A stretch of 64,000 nucleotides of DNA, taken from positions 335,726 to 399,725 of the forward strand of contig JBLHLT010000001.1 in assembly GCA_047621325.1 (NCBI GenBank), read 5' to 3'. Positions 36,906 through 45,847 of this stretch are shown here, in pieces; position 1 is the stretch's first letter, and every line of letters begins with the position of its first letter. Made by a program: the position numbers and the translations under genes. Origin of the DNA: Bermanella sp047621325. GTDB taxonomy: Bacteria; Pseudomonadota; Gammaproteobacteria; Pseudomonadales; Oceanobacteraceae. The notes below the pieces were generated by a model that saw only the letters and a list, made by a program, of their open reading frames with translations, did no database searches and was not told the origin of the DNA.

Positions 36906-37206
36906 ACCTAATTCGACTGTCAACGTTGAGATATTAGGTAAAGAGTACCTAGTGGCCTGCCCGGCTGAAAATCGCCAAGACTTAGAACGCGCAGCGCAAC
37001 TCCTTGACCAACGAATGAAAGAAATTAAAGGCCAAGGCAAAATATATGGCTCAGAAAGAGTGGCCATTATGGCGGCTCTCAATTTGGCCTATGATTTCCT
37101 TAATGCCACTTGTGGCAGCGAAACGACACAAAGCCAAATTAAACAAATAAACAACAAGCTTGAAAGCGCCTTAGCGCAAGATCAGCAAATGGATCTTGAA
37201 GAGTAA
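36898..37206 (+). CDS. zapA: Cell division protein ZapA
   Basis: 102-residue cytoplasmic protein that binds and bundles FtsZ filaments at the division ring. It shows the N-terminal globular domain (TVNVEILGKEYLVACPAENR) and a C-terminal coiled coil. The length matches the family. It sits just upstream of the 6S RNA gene, the widespread zapA-ssrS-ygfA order of gammaproteobacteria. Confidence 0.93.
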   Translation: MTKPNSTVNVEILGKEYLVACPAENRQDLERAAQLLDQRMKEIKGQGKIYGSERVAIMAALNLAYDFLNATCGSETTQSQIKQINNKLESALAQDQQMDLEE

Positions 37207-37287
37207 CATCGCAAAAACAAGTAAAATGCAAGGGAATTAGTACAGTTTAATTCTAGAGAATGTGCGGCAAATACCAATTAACTGCGT

Positions 37288-37293
37288 TATAAT
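37288..37293 (+). promoter_or_regulatory. -10 box of the 6S RNA promoter
   Basis: A perfect TATAAT at 37288-37293 lies 7 bases before the start of the base-paired 6S RNA 5' end. No good -35 box was recognised at the usual distance. Confidence 0.7.
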
Positions 37294-37299
37294 TTGCAG

Positions 37300-37480
37300 G
37301 CTCTCTGGGGTGTTTGCCAGTCGTTGAAGTCCTCGAGCCTTAATCATTATTTTGGAGGTTCCTAGGCATTGAGGGAGTGCATGTCCGCCTTGAGCGGAAA
37401 GCCCGATTCAGTACTGGAACCGCCACCTTGGACCTCTCGGTTCAAGGCCTTTCTCTGACAGCGGCACAGTGGAGAGCCCT
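37300..37480 (+). ncRNA. ssrS: 6S RNA
   Basis: 6S RNA mimics an open promoter and binds housekeeping RNA polymerase holoenzyme in stationary phase. The closing stem is visible (GCTCTC at 37300-37305 pairing with GAGAGC at 37472-37477). The 5' arm has the typical GCCAGTC, and near the 3' end the hairpin CCTTGGACC/GGTTCAAGG is conserved in gammaproteobacterial 6S RNAs. Position between zapA and ygfA supports it. Ends are estimated to within a few bases. The 3' end overlaps the possible ygfA start. Confidence 0.93.
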
Positions 37481-38086
37481 ATTTTGAAAACCGAATACGA
37501 CCTATTAGATCGCGCCAGTATTCGTCAACACATGCGCAAGATGCGCAATCAATTGAGCCCGCAGCAACAGCTGCAAGCGGCTCGCAGTTTAAGCCAAATC
37601 GTTTTTACCCAGCCTTGGTTCCAGCGCGCGCACAATATTGCGCTGTATCTCGCCAATGATGGCGAAATGGATCCTATCGTGGTCATGGAAAAAGCACGCT
37701 ACCGCGGTAAACATATTCTATTGCCCTGTTTGCACCCCACTAAAAGTGGGCACCTGTGTTTTGCCGACTATTCTGGCCCAACCATTAAAAACAAATTTGG
37801 CATTATTGAGCCTGACCCAAAACGCAATACGCAGATAGCCGCAAAACAATTAGATGTGGTCTTTATGCCTTTGGTAGCATTTGATGAGAACGGTGGGCGC
37901 TTAGGAATGGGAGGTGGTTTTTATGACCGCACTTTTGAGTTTTTAAAACAAAGTGGTTTTAACAAACCAAAACTCATTGGGCTCGCTCATGAATTTCAAA
38001 AGGTAGCCACGCTACCCATTGAGACATGGGATGTGCCACTAGACGGCATCATCACCGAAAAAAGTTCATATACGGTGAAGCGTTAA
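37469..38086 (+). CDS. ygfA: 5-formyltetrahydrofolate cyclo-ligase
   Basis: Converts 5-formyl-THF to 5,10-methenyl-THF with ATP. The substrate/ATP motif GMGGGFYDRTF lies near residue 148, and SIRQHMRKMRNQLSPQQQ aligns with the conserved N-terminal helix. No ATG lies before this helix, so the start must be GTG at 37469 (205 residues) or TTG at 37484 (200 residues). Both lie in or just beyond the 3' end of 6S RNA. Cotranscription with ssrS is usual for this pair. Confidence 0.9.
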   Translation: MESPILKTEYDLLDRASIRQHMRKMRNQLSPQQQLQAARSLSQIVFTQPWFQRAHNIALYLANDGEMDPIVVMEKARYRGKHILLPCLHPTKSGHLCFADYSGPTIKNKFGIIEPDPKRNTQIAAKQLDVVFMPLVAFDENGGRLGMGGGFYDRTFEFLKQSGFNKPKLIGLAHEFQKVATLPIETWDVPLDGIITEKSSYTVKR

Positions 38087-38107
38087 TTCTTAAAACACAA
38101 ATGCTGG

Positions 38108-38242
38108 TTAGCGAATCATATGCTGAGAAATTTGTGGGCGTATATTCCGGTCATCGCTATTAGCCGTTAAACTTGTGGCTACTGCACCCAATACAAAAAT
38201 AACACTGATGATTACCATTAGGTCAGGACGTTGAGATTTCAT
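38108..38242 (-). CDS. Small single-pass membrane protein (44 residues)
   Basis: Unlisted short ORF starting MKSQRPDLMVIISVIF. A basic N-terminus, one hydrophobic helix (about residues 9-26), and a polar tail ending SQHMIR. GGAG lies 8 bases upstream of the ATG on the coding strand. No function is known to me. It fills part of the otherwise empty 390-bp gap between ygfA and the EVE gene, on the opposite strand to both. It was found by manual translation; its reality rests on the good ribosome site and membrane-helix pattern. Confidence 0.6.
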   Translation of the reverse strand: MKSQRPDLMVIISVIFVLGAVATSLTANSDDRNIRPQISQHMIR

Positions 38243-38478
38243 GTTTTAAACTCCGGCAGTTACTCTACATCCTGTAAAATTTAAGTTGCCTTAAGAGATA
38301 TCCGTAAATGTGATTGTTATTATTACTTTAGGCTGTTTAGTCATTAATCACCGTGACAAACGTCACAGCTTTCAGTGCACGGTTGTTATGTCTTAAGCAA
38401 TAATTGTACACAGTTGTAATTAATGTAACGCCGAGCGCGCAATATGTATCGAAACCCTAGTTCTTGTAAAGGTGTGAA

Positions 38479-38946
38479 ATGACCTATTGGTTATTAAAAA
38501 GCGAACCCGATGAATTTTCTATCCAAGATTTGCGTCAAAAAACGACAGCACGCTGGGATGGTGTTAGAAATTACCAAGCGCGTAACTTTATCGGCACGAT
38601 GGCACCAGGAGATTTAGCCTTTTTTTATCACTCCAGTTGTAAGGACATTGGAATTGCTGGTGTCATGAAAATTGTTAGCGAGCCCTACCCTGACCCGCTC
38701 GCTCTTGATAAAAGCAGTGCTTATTTTGATGCAAAGTCACTCATAGAAAATAAATGGCTAGCCATTGATATGTCGTATCAAACGACTTTTAAGCAGGTTG
38801 CCACGCTGGCTCGTATTAAAGCCCTTGCATTAAAAGATGATCGTTTAAGCGATTTAAAGTTAATTCAAAAGGGCAATCGTCTTTCGGTGATGCCCATTTC
38901 AAATGAGCAATGGCAGTGCTTAATTTCTCTATGTGAACCAAATTAG
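38479..38946 (+). CDS. EVE domain-containing protein
   Basis: 155-residue single-domain protein of the EVE (PUA-like, COG2947) family. The start MTYWLLKSEPDEFSIQDL and the motif RWDGVRNYQARNF near residue 26 are diagnostic, as is GDLAFFYHSSC near residue 44. EVE domains bind modified bases in DNA or RNA; the substrate here is unknown. The gene follows a leader with no other plus-strand gene and is convergent with the sensor kinase (6 bp between stops). Confidence 0.92.
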   Translation: MTYWLLKSEPDEFSIQDLRQKTTARWDGVRNYQARNFIGTMAPGDLAFFYHSSCKDIGIAGVMKIVSEPYPDPLALDKSSAYFDAKSLIENKWLAIDMSYQTTFKQVATLARIKALALKDDRLSDLKLIQKGNRLSVMPISNEQWQCLISLCEPN

Positions 38947-38952
38947 CGCCCA

Positions 38953-40548
38953 TTATTGAAACGGGGAAATGTTTTCTAACGGTAGGGTGATTTCAAAGCG
39001 CGTACCTTTGTTTAGCTCGCTAATACACTGTATGCGACCGCCTAATGCTTGCGTCACCAGATTGTAAATAATGTGCGTCCCCAAACCACTGCCGCCCTGG
39101 CCACGCTTCGTTGTCACAAATGGATCAAATAACCGCTTGAGGATACTCTTATCGATACCTTGACCATTATCCTCATAGGTAATACTTAAAACTCTGTCTA
39201 AAAGACGAGCTCGAATATTAATGACTCCGGGCTCATTCGCCGAAAAAGCATGGTGCAACGAATTCATAATGAGATTTGTAATGATTTGGGAGATGACCCC
39301 CGGGTCACAATACAAATCAAGATCCTCTGGGATATCAATTTGTATGTCATGCTGTGTACGCTTGAGTGTTGGTCGTAATGAGGTGAGGATATCTTGCACA
39401 TAGGCGCCCAGTACAAACAGCCTGGGTTCGGCACTCGATTGATCCACCGCGACCGACTTAAACGCTTTTACAAGATCAGCTGCACGGCGCAAGTTACTTT
39501 CGACAATACCTGCACTTTCGAAAATGGCCGACAGCATGTCGGCGAACTGTTTCTTAGTAAGCGTGCCGCCATTAAACGCCTTATTAATACGTTCGATACT
39601 CTCGACTAAATGACTGACCGCTGTAATACCAACACCAATAGGGGTGTTAATCTCGTGAGCAACCCCCGCCACCAGTGCGCCTAACGACGCCATTTTTTCT
39701 TGTTCAACTAATTGCTGCTGAGTCACCCTCAGATTGTCTAAGCTGGTCTCAAGCTCTTTCGTTCGCTCATATACCTTATTTTCTAAATCGGCATTAAGTT
39801 GCACTATTTCGGTTTCTTTTTCGACTCGAAAGGCGTCATGTTCCGACAATTTAGACAGCATTAAATTAAATGCACGGCCTAACTCACCTAATTCATCATC
39901 GCTGGTGATCTCAACCTGACGCGCATAATCTTGATTATAAGCTACCTCATGTACGGCTTTTGTTAAGTCATTTAAAGGCGCGGCTAACTTTGATTTCAAA
40001 CTGCGCGCTAACAGCCACACAACCAATAAGCTCATAAGCAACACTGGAACCATATATTTTAAAATATTGAAACCAAAGCTCGCTAGGTAGTTATCATCTT
40101 CGGTTATAGTTAATCGTCCAACCTCTTCACTATCGACTAATATGGGTAATCGCAAGACAAACTCGCCATCGCGCCATTCCTGAACTGAACCGCGCTCATA
40201 GCTAAAGTCGGTCTGTGTTAGGCCTGTTTTTTCATAATGGGAAAAATATCGATAGTCGGCAGGGCCATATTTTTTATAGACAATAACGGTCTTCACCCCC
40301 TCATCGACAGCAAGAGAGCTTAACAGCATATTCACAGATTCCGGCTGATCAAACACCACGCCTACCGCTACCGCATCGGCCAACAGGTTACTTTTTTGTA
40401 ACACTCGGTGTTCAAGATTGCGCTTGAATTCACTGTAAAATCCAAACCCAATCACTACGATAGCCAGCGTTAGTACACTGATACTCACCACATTAATGAT
40501 AAGTTGGATTTTGCCGCCAAAACCAAGCCGGGCATACCACTGCCTCAT
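38953..40548 (-). CDS. Membrane sensor histidine kinase
   Basis: 531-residue two-pass kinase. Transmembrane helices near residues 15-33 and 163-184 enclose a periplasmic sensor region of about 130 residues; a HAMP domain (about 185-238, DDELGELGRAFNLMLSKL), a coiled coil and a histidine kinase core follow. The H box is GALVAGVAHEINTPIG (His near 298), the N box NSLHHAF and the G boxes DNGQGID and GQGGSGLGTH. It is divergent from the response regulator gene with 130 bp between starts, so the two are very probably a cognate pair. The signal is unknown. Confidence 0.92.
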   Translation of the reverse strand: MRQWYARLGFGGKIQLIINVVSISVLTLAIVVIGFGFYSEFKRNLEHRVLQKSNLLADAVAVGVVFDQPESVNMLLSSLAVDEGVKTVIVYKKYGPADYRYFSHYEKTGLTQTDFSYERGSVQEWRDGEFVLRLPILVDSEEVGRLTITEDDNYLASFGFNILKYMVPVLLMSLLVVWLLARSLKSKLAAPLNDLTKAVHEVAYNQDYARQVEITSDDELGELGRAFNLMLSKLSEHDAFRVEKETEIVQLNADLENKVYERTKELETSLDNLRVTQQQLVEQEKMASLGALVAGVAHEINTPIGVGITAVSHLVESIERINKAFNGGTLTKKQFADMLSAIFESAGIVESNLRRAADLVKAFKSVAVDQSSAEPRLFVLGAYVQDILTSLRPTLKRTQHDIQIDIPEDLDLYCDPGVISQIITNLIMNSLHHAFSANEPGVINIRARLLDRVLSITYEDNGQGIDKSILKRLFDPFVTTKRGQGGSGLGTHIIYNLVTQALGGRIQCISELNKGTRFEITLPLENISPFQ

Positions 40549-40678
40549 CTAAGCCCTCTTATTTTTCATACGTATATTTCCAGTTTAGCCGTGTCAGCTA
40601 AAAAAACTCATTTTCTTAACTAAGAGTAGCAGCAGACTTCTAAGACAGGTCTAAACTGATAGTAAACAAGGAGTCAGC

Positions 40679-42241
40679 ATGTCCGATTCAGATCTATTAT
40701 TTGGCGAAGACGACGCATCAGAGCACGTCGATACCCTGCCGGCATCTGAGCGCCCTAAGTGGCGCATATTGATCGTTGATGATGAAGAGCAAGTGCACAA
40801 GGTCACCTCATTAGTGCTTTCAACGTGCACCTTTGATCATGCAAGCATCGAGCTTACTCATGCTTACTCGATGAAAGAAGCCAAGCAGCTGATAACGGAT
40901 GAGCCGCCGTTTGCATTAGCCCTAATTGACGTGGTGATGGAAACCGATAATGCCGGTTTACATCTTGTGCAATTCATTCGTGAAGAAATCAAAGATAAAG
41001 ACATACGCTTAGTATTAAGAACTGGCCAGCCCGGCCAAGCCCCAGAAGAAACCGTCATTGAGCGATACGACATTAATGACTACAAAAACAAAACTGAGCT
41101 GACCTCCACCAAACTTAGAACCTTGCTTTACAGTGCACTGCGCAGCTATCGAGATATTCAAACCATTCAAGCCAATCGCCAAGGTTTGTATAATCTGATT
41201 GGTGCGACCTCCAAAATAGTCGACACCCATCAGCTACCTGTTTTTGCCAGTGCCGTATTGGAGGAGATTGGCACACTGTTAAATTTAGAAGGTGGAGCAG
41301 TCTGCACCCACATCCCAGTAGACGCCGTCGCGGCAAAAAGTTTACCCCATCACTATGCTATTTTGGCCGCCACTGGAAAAATCAAAGAGTTGCTTGAACA
41401 CTCTCCCGACGCCAAGCTGCCGAGTGAAATTACGCACTACTTTGATCAAGCCAAGCTCGATCAAAGTAGTATCCATAACGAAGAGGTCTACATTGGGTAC
41501 TACAATATTCAAGCAACCGGTGAGAACCTGCTTTATGTCCGCCCCAACGCCAAGCTCAATAAGATTGGCTGCCATTTACTAGATATTTATACAAAATGCG
41601 TCGCGATTACTCACAACAATTTGCATCAAAAGGAAGGCATTCGACAAAGCCGCCAAGAGTTAGTCTATGTATTAAGTGAAACCATAGAACGCCGCATACC
41701 AAACGAAAGTAATCACGTGCGACGGGTAAGCAAAATGGCCTTTTTATTAGCACAAGCAACCGGTTTATCTGCGAATATCTGTGAACGGCTAAAGTTAGCA
41801 GCACCATTACATGATATCGGCACCATAGGTATTCCAGACCATATTCTTACCAAACAAACCCGTTATAACGAATCAGATAAAGCGATCATGGCGCGACATA
41901 CTGAAGTTGGCGCGAATATATTATCCAAATCAGAAAGACCGGTACTGCAAATGGCCAGCCGTATTGCAGCGCAACATCACGAGCAGTGGGATGGTAATGG
42001 CCACCCAAACAAGCTCAAGGGAGAGGAAATTGATATTGCCGCCAGAATCGTCAGTATTGTCGATGTAATAGACGCCCTTGGCTGTCACAAAGCCTATCGA
42101 CCTGCGTTTTCTCAATCCGAAATTATCACGTTTGTGAAAGATGGCAGTGGAACGCTGTTCGACCCTACTTTAGCCGCTACCGCATTAACGCTCATGTCTG
42201 AGTTTCAAAAAATGCGACTCCGCTTTCCTGATGAAAACTAA
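40679..42241 (+). CDS. Response regulator with DUF3369 and degenerate HD-GYP domain
   Basis: 520-residue protein with an N-terminal receiver domain (ILIVDDEEQVHKV acidic pair; ALIDVVMET phospho-acceptor Asp; conserved RTG and K), a DUF3369 region (about 150-320), and a C-terminal HD-GYP-like domain (about 335-490). The HD centre is intact (LHDIGTIGIPD near residue 378; HHEQWDGNGHP near 433), but the GYP motif reads GHP and the usual HDIGK lysine is Thr. Canonical domains of this type hydrolyse cyclic-di-GMP; activity here is uncertain. Paired with the divergent kinase. Confidence 0.9.
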   Translation: MSDSDLLFGEDDASEHVDTLPASERPKWRILIVDDEEQVHKVTSLVLSTCTFDHASIELTHAYSMKEAKQLITDEPPFALALIDVVMETDNAGLHLVQFIREEIKDKDIRLVLRTGQPGQAPEETVIERYDINDYKNKTELTSTKLRTLLYSALRSYRDIQTIQANRQGLYNLIGATSKIVDTHQLPVFASAVLEEIGTLLNLEGGAVCTHIPVDAVAAKSLPHHYAILAATGKIKELLEHSPDAKLPSEITHYFDQAKLDQSSIHNEEVYIGYYNIQATGENLLYVRPNAKLNKIGCHLLDIYTKCVAITHNNLHQKEGIRQSRQELVYVLSETIERRIPNESNHVRRVSKMAFLLAQATGLSANICERLKLAAPLHDIGTIGIPDHILTKQTRYNESDKAIMARHTEVGANILSKSERPVLQMASRIAAQHHEQWDGNGHPNKLKGEEIDIAARIVSIVDVIDALGCHKAYRPAFSQSEIITFVKDGSGTLFDPTLAATALTLMSEFQKMRLRFPDEN

Positions 42242-42257
42242 CCCTATTTTTAAACAT

Positions 42258-42292
42258 GCAAAAAAAAACCGTTATCTAACGATAACGGCTTT
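42258..42292 (-). terminator. Terminator between convergent regulator and lipoprotein operon
   Basis: The stem CCGTTATC/GATAACGG (42269-42288, 4-base loop) has an A8 tract on its left, giving a T run for the minus-strand lipoprotein operon. On the plus strand the tail is weaker. Confidence 0.8.
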
Positions 42293-42318
42293 CATATTTA
42301 TTGACTGTTGAAAAATAC

Positions 42319-43338
42319 TTAGTCGATTTTAGCAACGAAGCTTTTCGCTAGCTCTTGACCAAGCACGCCAGCCAAGCCTTGTACTGCTTTGAATTCAGCT
42401 TGCTCACTAGAAGCGGCACTTACACCTTTGGCCTCACGGGTAAAACTGTTCAATGTACGACCGTTCGCATCTTCGATACTCACCTTACCTGACGCAAATA
42501 CAATAAAACGTCCGCCCTTTTCTACTGGGCGTAAACTGGCGGCATAGCGGAATGTTAAATGCGGCGATTGGCTGCTGATGCGCAGTCCTAAATTTGTTAA
42601 CGATTCTACCAAGCCATCGCGCATTTTACTGCCATCGGCATTGCTAGGCGTTAAGTTCACCACTAGCGCATCGAACAATGATTTAATGCGATCTTCAACC
42701 GCGACTAACATCTCATCTTTTGGCACGCTGCGATTATTAACATCCACTAACTGCATCTGCTCAGATAAACGCTGACGCTGCTCAAACCATTTCAGAGCAG
42801 GCATCAAACCCTGTAGTTGCTTTAACGTATCTTGATTAGTGGCCACTTTATCGTTCAAAGCGGTTATTTGCATATCAAGATCACTGATGCGTTGGCGTAA
42901 CTTACTCGCGGCTTTTATTCGATCAAGATGCACTAAGCTGTAAGCCACTTTGCTTGACTTATCCACAAAGTTTTCTTCAACTACCACGTTGTCCAGCTCA
43001 GCATTTGGAATGCTGCTGCTAATGGTATTACGCACGGTTTTCATTAACTGAGTTTGCTGACCGGTTTGACGCACTTCTTGTGTGTCCATGGTCAACGTAC
43101 CCGATACCGTCACTTTCAGTTTTTGGACCATCGTGACACGCGCAGCATCTTGCGCTTGTTGTAAAGCACGGGCGGCATCACCATAAACTGGCGCACTGCC
43201 CACGCCATACACATGGCCACCTTGCACAGGCTCGCTCACCACCCAGTGGGGCGTGCCATCGGTTTGTTTTTTACTTGGGCTGCTTACGCAAGCCGTTAAC
43301 AATAAACTTGCCGTTACAGCGGCGACCATTAAACGCAT
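42319..43338 (-). CDS. LPP20-family lipoprotein
   Basis: 339-residue lipoprotein: the signal peptide ends SLLLTACVSS, lipobox LTAC at residue 17. A domain resembling LPP20 (HWVVSEPVQGGHVYGVGSA to about residue 155), then a coiled-coil-like segment (LRQRISDLDMQITALNDKVA), and a C-terminal beta region. Last gene of a conserved three-lipoprotein group with the LpoB-like and COG3014-type genes; spacing to the LpoB-like gene is 51 bp. Function unknown. Confidence 0.8.
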   Translation of the reverse strand: MRLMVAAVTASLLLTACVSSPSKKQTDGTPHWVVSEPVQGGHVYGVGSAPVYGDAARALQQAQDAARVTMVQKLKVTVSGTLTMDTQEVRQTGQQTQLMKTVRNTISSSIPNAELDNVVVEENFVDKSSKVAYSLVHLDRIKAASKLRQRISDLDMQITALNDKVATNQDTLKQLQGLMPALKWFEQRQRLSEQMQLVDVNNRSVPKDEMLVAVEDRIKSLFDALVVNLTPSNADGSKMRDGLVESLTNLGLRISSQSPHLTFRYAASLRPVEKGGRFIVFASGKVSIEDANGRTLNSFTREAKGVSAASSEQAEFKAVQGLAGVLGQELAKSFVAKID

Positions 43339-43389
43339 ACACTTCTACCTTGAAGGGAGGCTTTATTAAACCGTTTTAAACAAAAATAC

Positions 43390-43989
43390 TTACCAGCCGT
43401 AGCTAGACTTCTCTTGAAGTTTTTTAAGTTTTTTCTGCCCGTTCCAAACTTCTTCGTTGGTTTCCATGTTGATCAATTTAAGATCCACTTGGTAGGTGGT
43501 CACGCGATCGCCATCTAATTGATCAACGAACGAGTTAATGCTGCCAGAAAGTGCAAAGTCAGCACCGGTTTCATTACCCATGGCTTTTGCTTGTTTCGCG
43601 TTTAACTCTTGATCGGCACGTTCTTCACGTACATCTGCACGCTCATCAGAGCTGGCAACAAAGCGAGCATCACCACTGCGAATAATCGCGCGCTTCAAAT
43701 CGTTTAAGAAGGTTTCGGCTGAAATATGCTCGTGGCTCTTATTGCGCACACGCTGAATAATTACCGTCGGCTTATCACCACCATTACGTTTAAAATCACG
43801 AATCCAAGGGAATGACAGCATGTCGCCAATCATCTCTTCACTCACTAATTGTGAGTCTTTGTCGTTCCATTTATCGGTTAATGCAATCTCTTGACTGGCG
43901 TCAACGCGATTAACTCGAGTACTACCACAACCACTCAATAAGGTGGCACATAATCCAGCCATTACGGCATAAGTCACTACTTTTTTCAT
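43390..43989 (-). CDS. LpoB-like lipoprotein (penicillin-binding protein activator family)
   Basis: 199-residue lipoprotein with the lipobox LLSGCGS (Cys21). The folded domain has the LpoB-family pattern: ALTDKWNDKDSQLVSEEM, a TVIIQRVRNKSHEHI strand, then FLNDLKRAIIRSGDARFVAS and GADFALSGSINSF. In E. coli LpoB reaches from the outer membrane to activate PBP1B; no mrcB lies in this window, so the partner is not shown. This variant lacks the long proline-rich linker of E. coli LpoB. Confidence 0.85.
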   Translation of the reverse strand: MKKVVTYAVMAGLCATLLSGCGSTRVNRVDASQEIALTDKWNDKDSQLVSEEMIGDMLSFPWIRDFKRNGGDKPTVIIQRVRNKSHEHISAETFLNDLKRAIIRSGDARFVASSDERADVREERADQELNAKQAKAMGNETGADFALSGSINSFVDQLDGDRVTTYQVDLKLINMETNEEVWNGQKKLKKLQEKSSYGW

Positions 43990-44046
43990 CGCGGCTTCCT
44001 TCGTGATGTTTATTTTGAATCGGTTTCTATTTTAGTGCAGTTAGCA

Positions 44047-45753
44047 CTATAAACCCACTTGTTGTGTGGTCTGATTGGCTTTTACGGGGAAAGTTCTTAC
44101 TTTCCACAGCGTCATTTCACCGGGCTTAATTTCAACTTGCTTGGTTTGAATTCGTTTTTGCCCTTTTACCGGCTCACTATTCAATGTCACGGTATGAGTA
44201 CCTGATGTTAATGGGATTCGTGTCACTTTAATTTGATCAGGTAGTAGTAACCAATTTCGGGTTTCTGCAACGGAACTGGCATTGGCGGCAATTTTACCTA
44301 AAAAGCCAAGTACTGCGCCTGCGTCTCCACCAACAGACGCCGCCTTCGCAGCGGTTAAGTTTTTAAACGCTTCACGGGCCATGGCTTCTTGAATATCGAC
44401 ACTGGCATCTAACAACTGCTGCTGAACCGCAAGGTGAGCCACTGACTGACCTGAAATCAACGGGTAATTACTGCCTCCCACACTCAAGCTAGATTCACGC
44501 GCACCGGAATAAGAGGTAACACGGTAATAAGGTACGGTGATACGCATACCTTGTTGCAACACTTCAACCAAACCAAGACCGTCAGCTACATCCCATAACG
44601 GGCCTAAATATTCGCGCTTCACCATAGAGTATTGCAGCAAGGCCGGAATCACGCGGCCTTCATAAACTGCGCTCATGACATCGGTAATACCTTTATCAGC
44701 ATAAAGTGCATAAAACCAAAAGCGTTGATCAAGCTGGCGACTCGGGTCACCGGTTAAAATTGGGTGTATCACCATTTGGCGCGTACGCGGGTCGGCGGTC
44801 AGTAACATGTTCATCTCGTCACGCTCTGGCACCATGCCAGTGTGCTCAAGTACAACTAAGTGACCCATTTCGTTAAAATCTTTTAATAGCTGACGTTTAT
44901 CTTTGCTTAATTTGCTTTGGCTTAATTGCGGCCACTCATTACGCCAGCCGCCCGCTTTTTGCATCATTCGAATGGTGTCGAACCAAGCTTGCTCAGTCAT
45001 TTCGGTTTTTAAACCGTATTGCTTTTGATAACCGTCTTCATACAGTGAGGCTGACTTCTGATACGCCACGCGCGCATCATCGTATTCTTTATGTTGCTCG
45101 TAAATCATGCCTGCTAGGTAGTGACCAAACGCATCATTGCGGTAAACAATTTTATCGCGATCAATGATCTCGCCCGTTAACTTGTTAAAAATTCGCATTA
45201 ACTTTGAAAACATGGATTTTTCACGATCGGCTTGTTCTTGGTAGTCGCCTTTTTGCGCTTCAATATCGCTTAACACAATATCCATGCGACGGCTTTCAAT
45301 ACGCGCACCTTCTAGCGCGCCCTCACGCATTTTTGCATCACTACTATCTAACGCCAGCATCAGGTAATTCAAGGCTTTGTAGTAATTGATAAAAACACGT
45401 TCGAAATTAGCAGCGCGATATGGCCCTTGACGCGGGTTAGTCATGGCTGTGGTCAGCATGTCACTGACACGCTTGGTGTATAAGTCTTCTGAAATACGTT
45501 CGGCGGATTCTAATAAACGATTGGATTTTTCATAATCACCGGCAAGGTGATAAACCATGCCTAACTCTGTGTAATACAGCAGGCGGTCATCCCCTTGAGG
45601 GTCTAACGCTTTTTCAAACGCCCCGGCTGCTTCTTTATAATTGCCTTGCTGGGTGAGATCGAGACCTTTGCGAACATCTTGTCCATAAGTGGCACAACCC
45701 ACTAACCACACGCTGATACATAGCAGCGTTATGAATTTTAACGACCTAAGCAT
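44047..45753 (-). CDS. COG3014-type TPR lipoprotein
   Basis: 568-residue lipoprotein with signal peptide and lipobox VGCATYG (Cys20). TPR-like helical repeats occupy about residues 25-90 and 205-245 (NYKEAAGAFEKALDP; YDDARVAYQKSASLYEDG). The C-terminal half is a beta-rich region containing the GGSNYPLISGQSVAHL stretch. It is the first gene of the three-lipoprotein operon; the order COG3014-LpoB-LPP20 recurs in marine gammaproteobacteria as I recall. Function unknown, envelope-located. Confidence 0.82.
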   Translation of the reverse strand: MLRSLKFITLLCISVWLVGCATYGQDVRKGLDLTQQGNYKEAAGAFEKALDPQGDDRLLYYTELGMVYHLAGDYEKSNRLLESAERISEDLYTKRVSDMLTTAMTNPRQGPYRAANFERVFINYYKALNYLMLALDSSDAKMREGALEGARIESRRMDIVLSDIEAQKGDYQEQADREKSMFSKLMRIFNKLTGEIIDRDKIVYRNDAFGHYLAGMIYEQHKEYDDARVAYQKSASLYEDGYQKQYGLKTEMTEQAWFDTIRMMQKAGGWRNEWPQLSQSKLSKDKRQLLKDFNEMGHLVVLEHTGMVPERDEMNMLLTADPRTRQMVIHPILTGDPSRQLDQRFWFYALYADKGITDVMSAVYEGRVIPALLQYSMVKREYLGPLWDVADGLGLVEVLQQGMRITVPYYRVTSYSGARESSLSVGGSNYPLISGQSVAHLAVQQQLLDASVDIQEAMAREAFKNLTAAKAASVGGDAGAVLGFLGKIAANASSVAETRNWLLLPDQIKVTRIPLTSGTHTVTLNSEPVKGQKRIQTKQVEIKPGEMTLWKVRTFPVKANQTTQQVGL

Positions 45754-45847
45754 AACTACTTCGCTCCGTGAATTTCTTATTAAAATTATTATTAGGCCCG
45801 CAGTTTAGCGACTATTGATTGCAAGTACTAGGTTTCAGCTATTGAGG

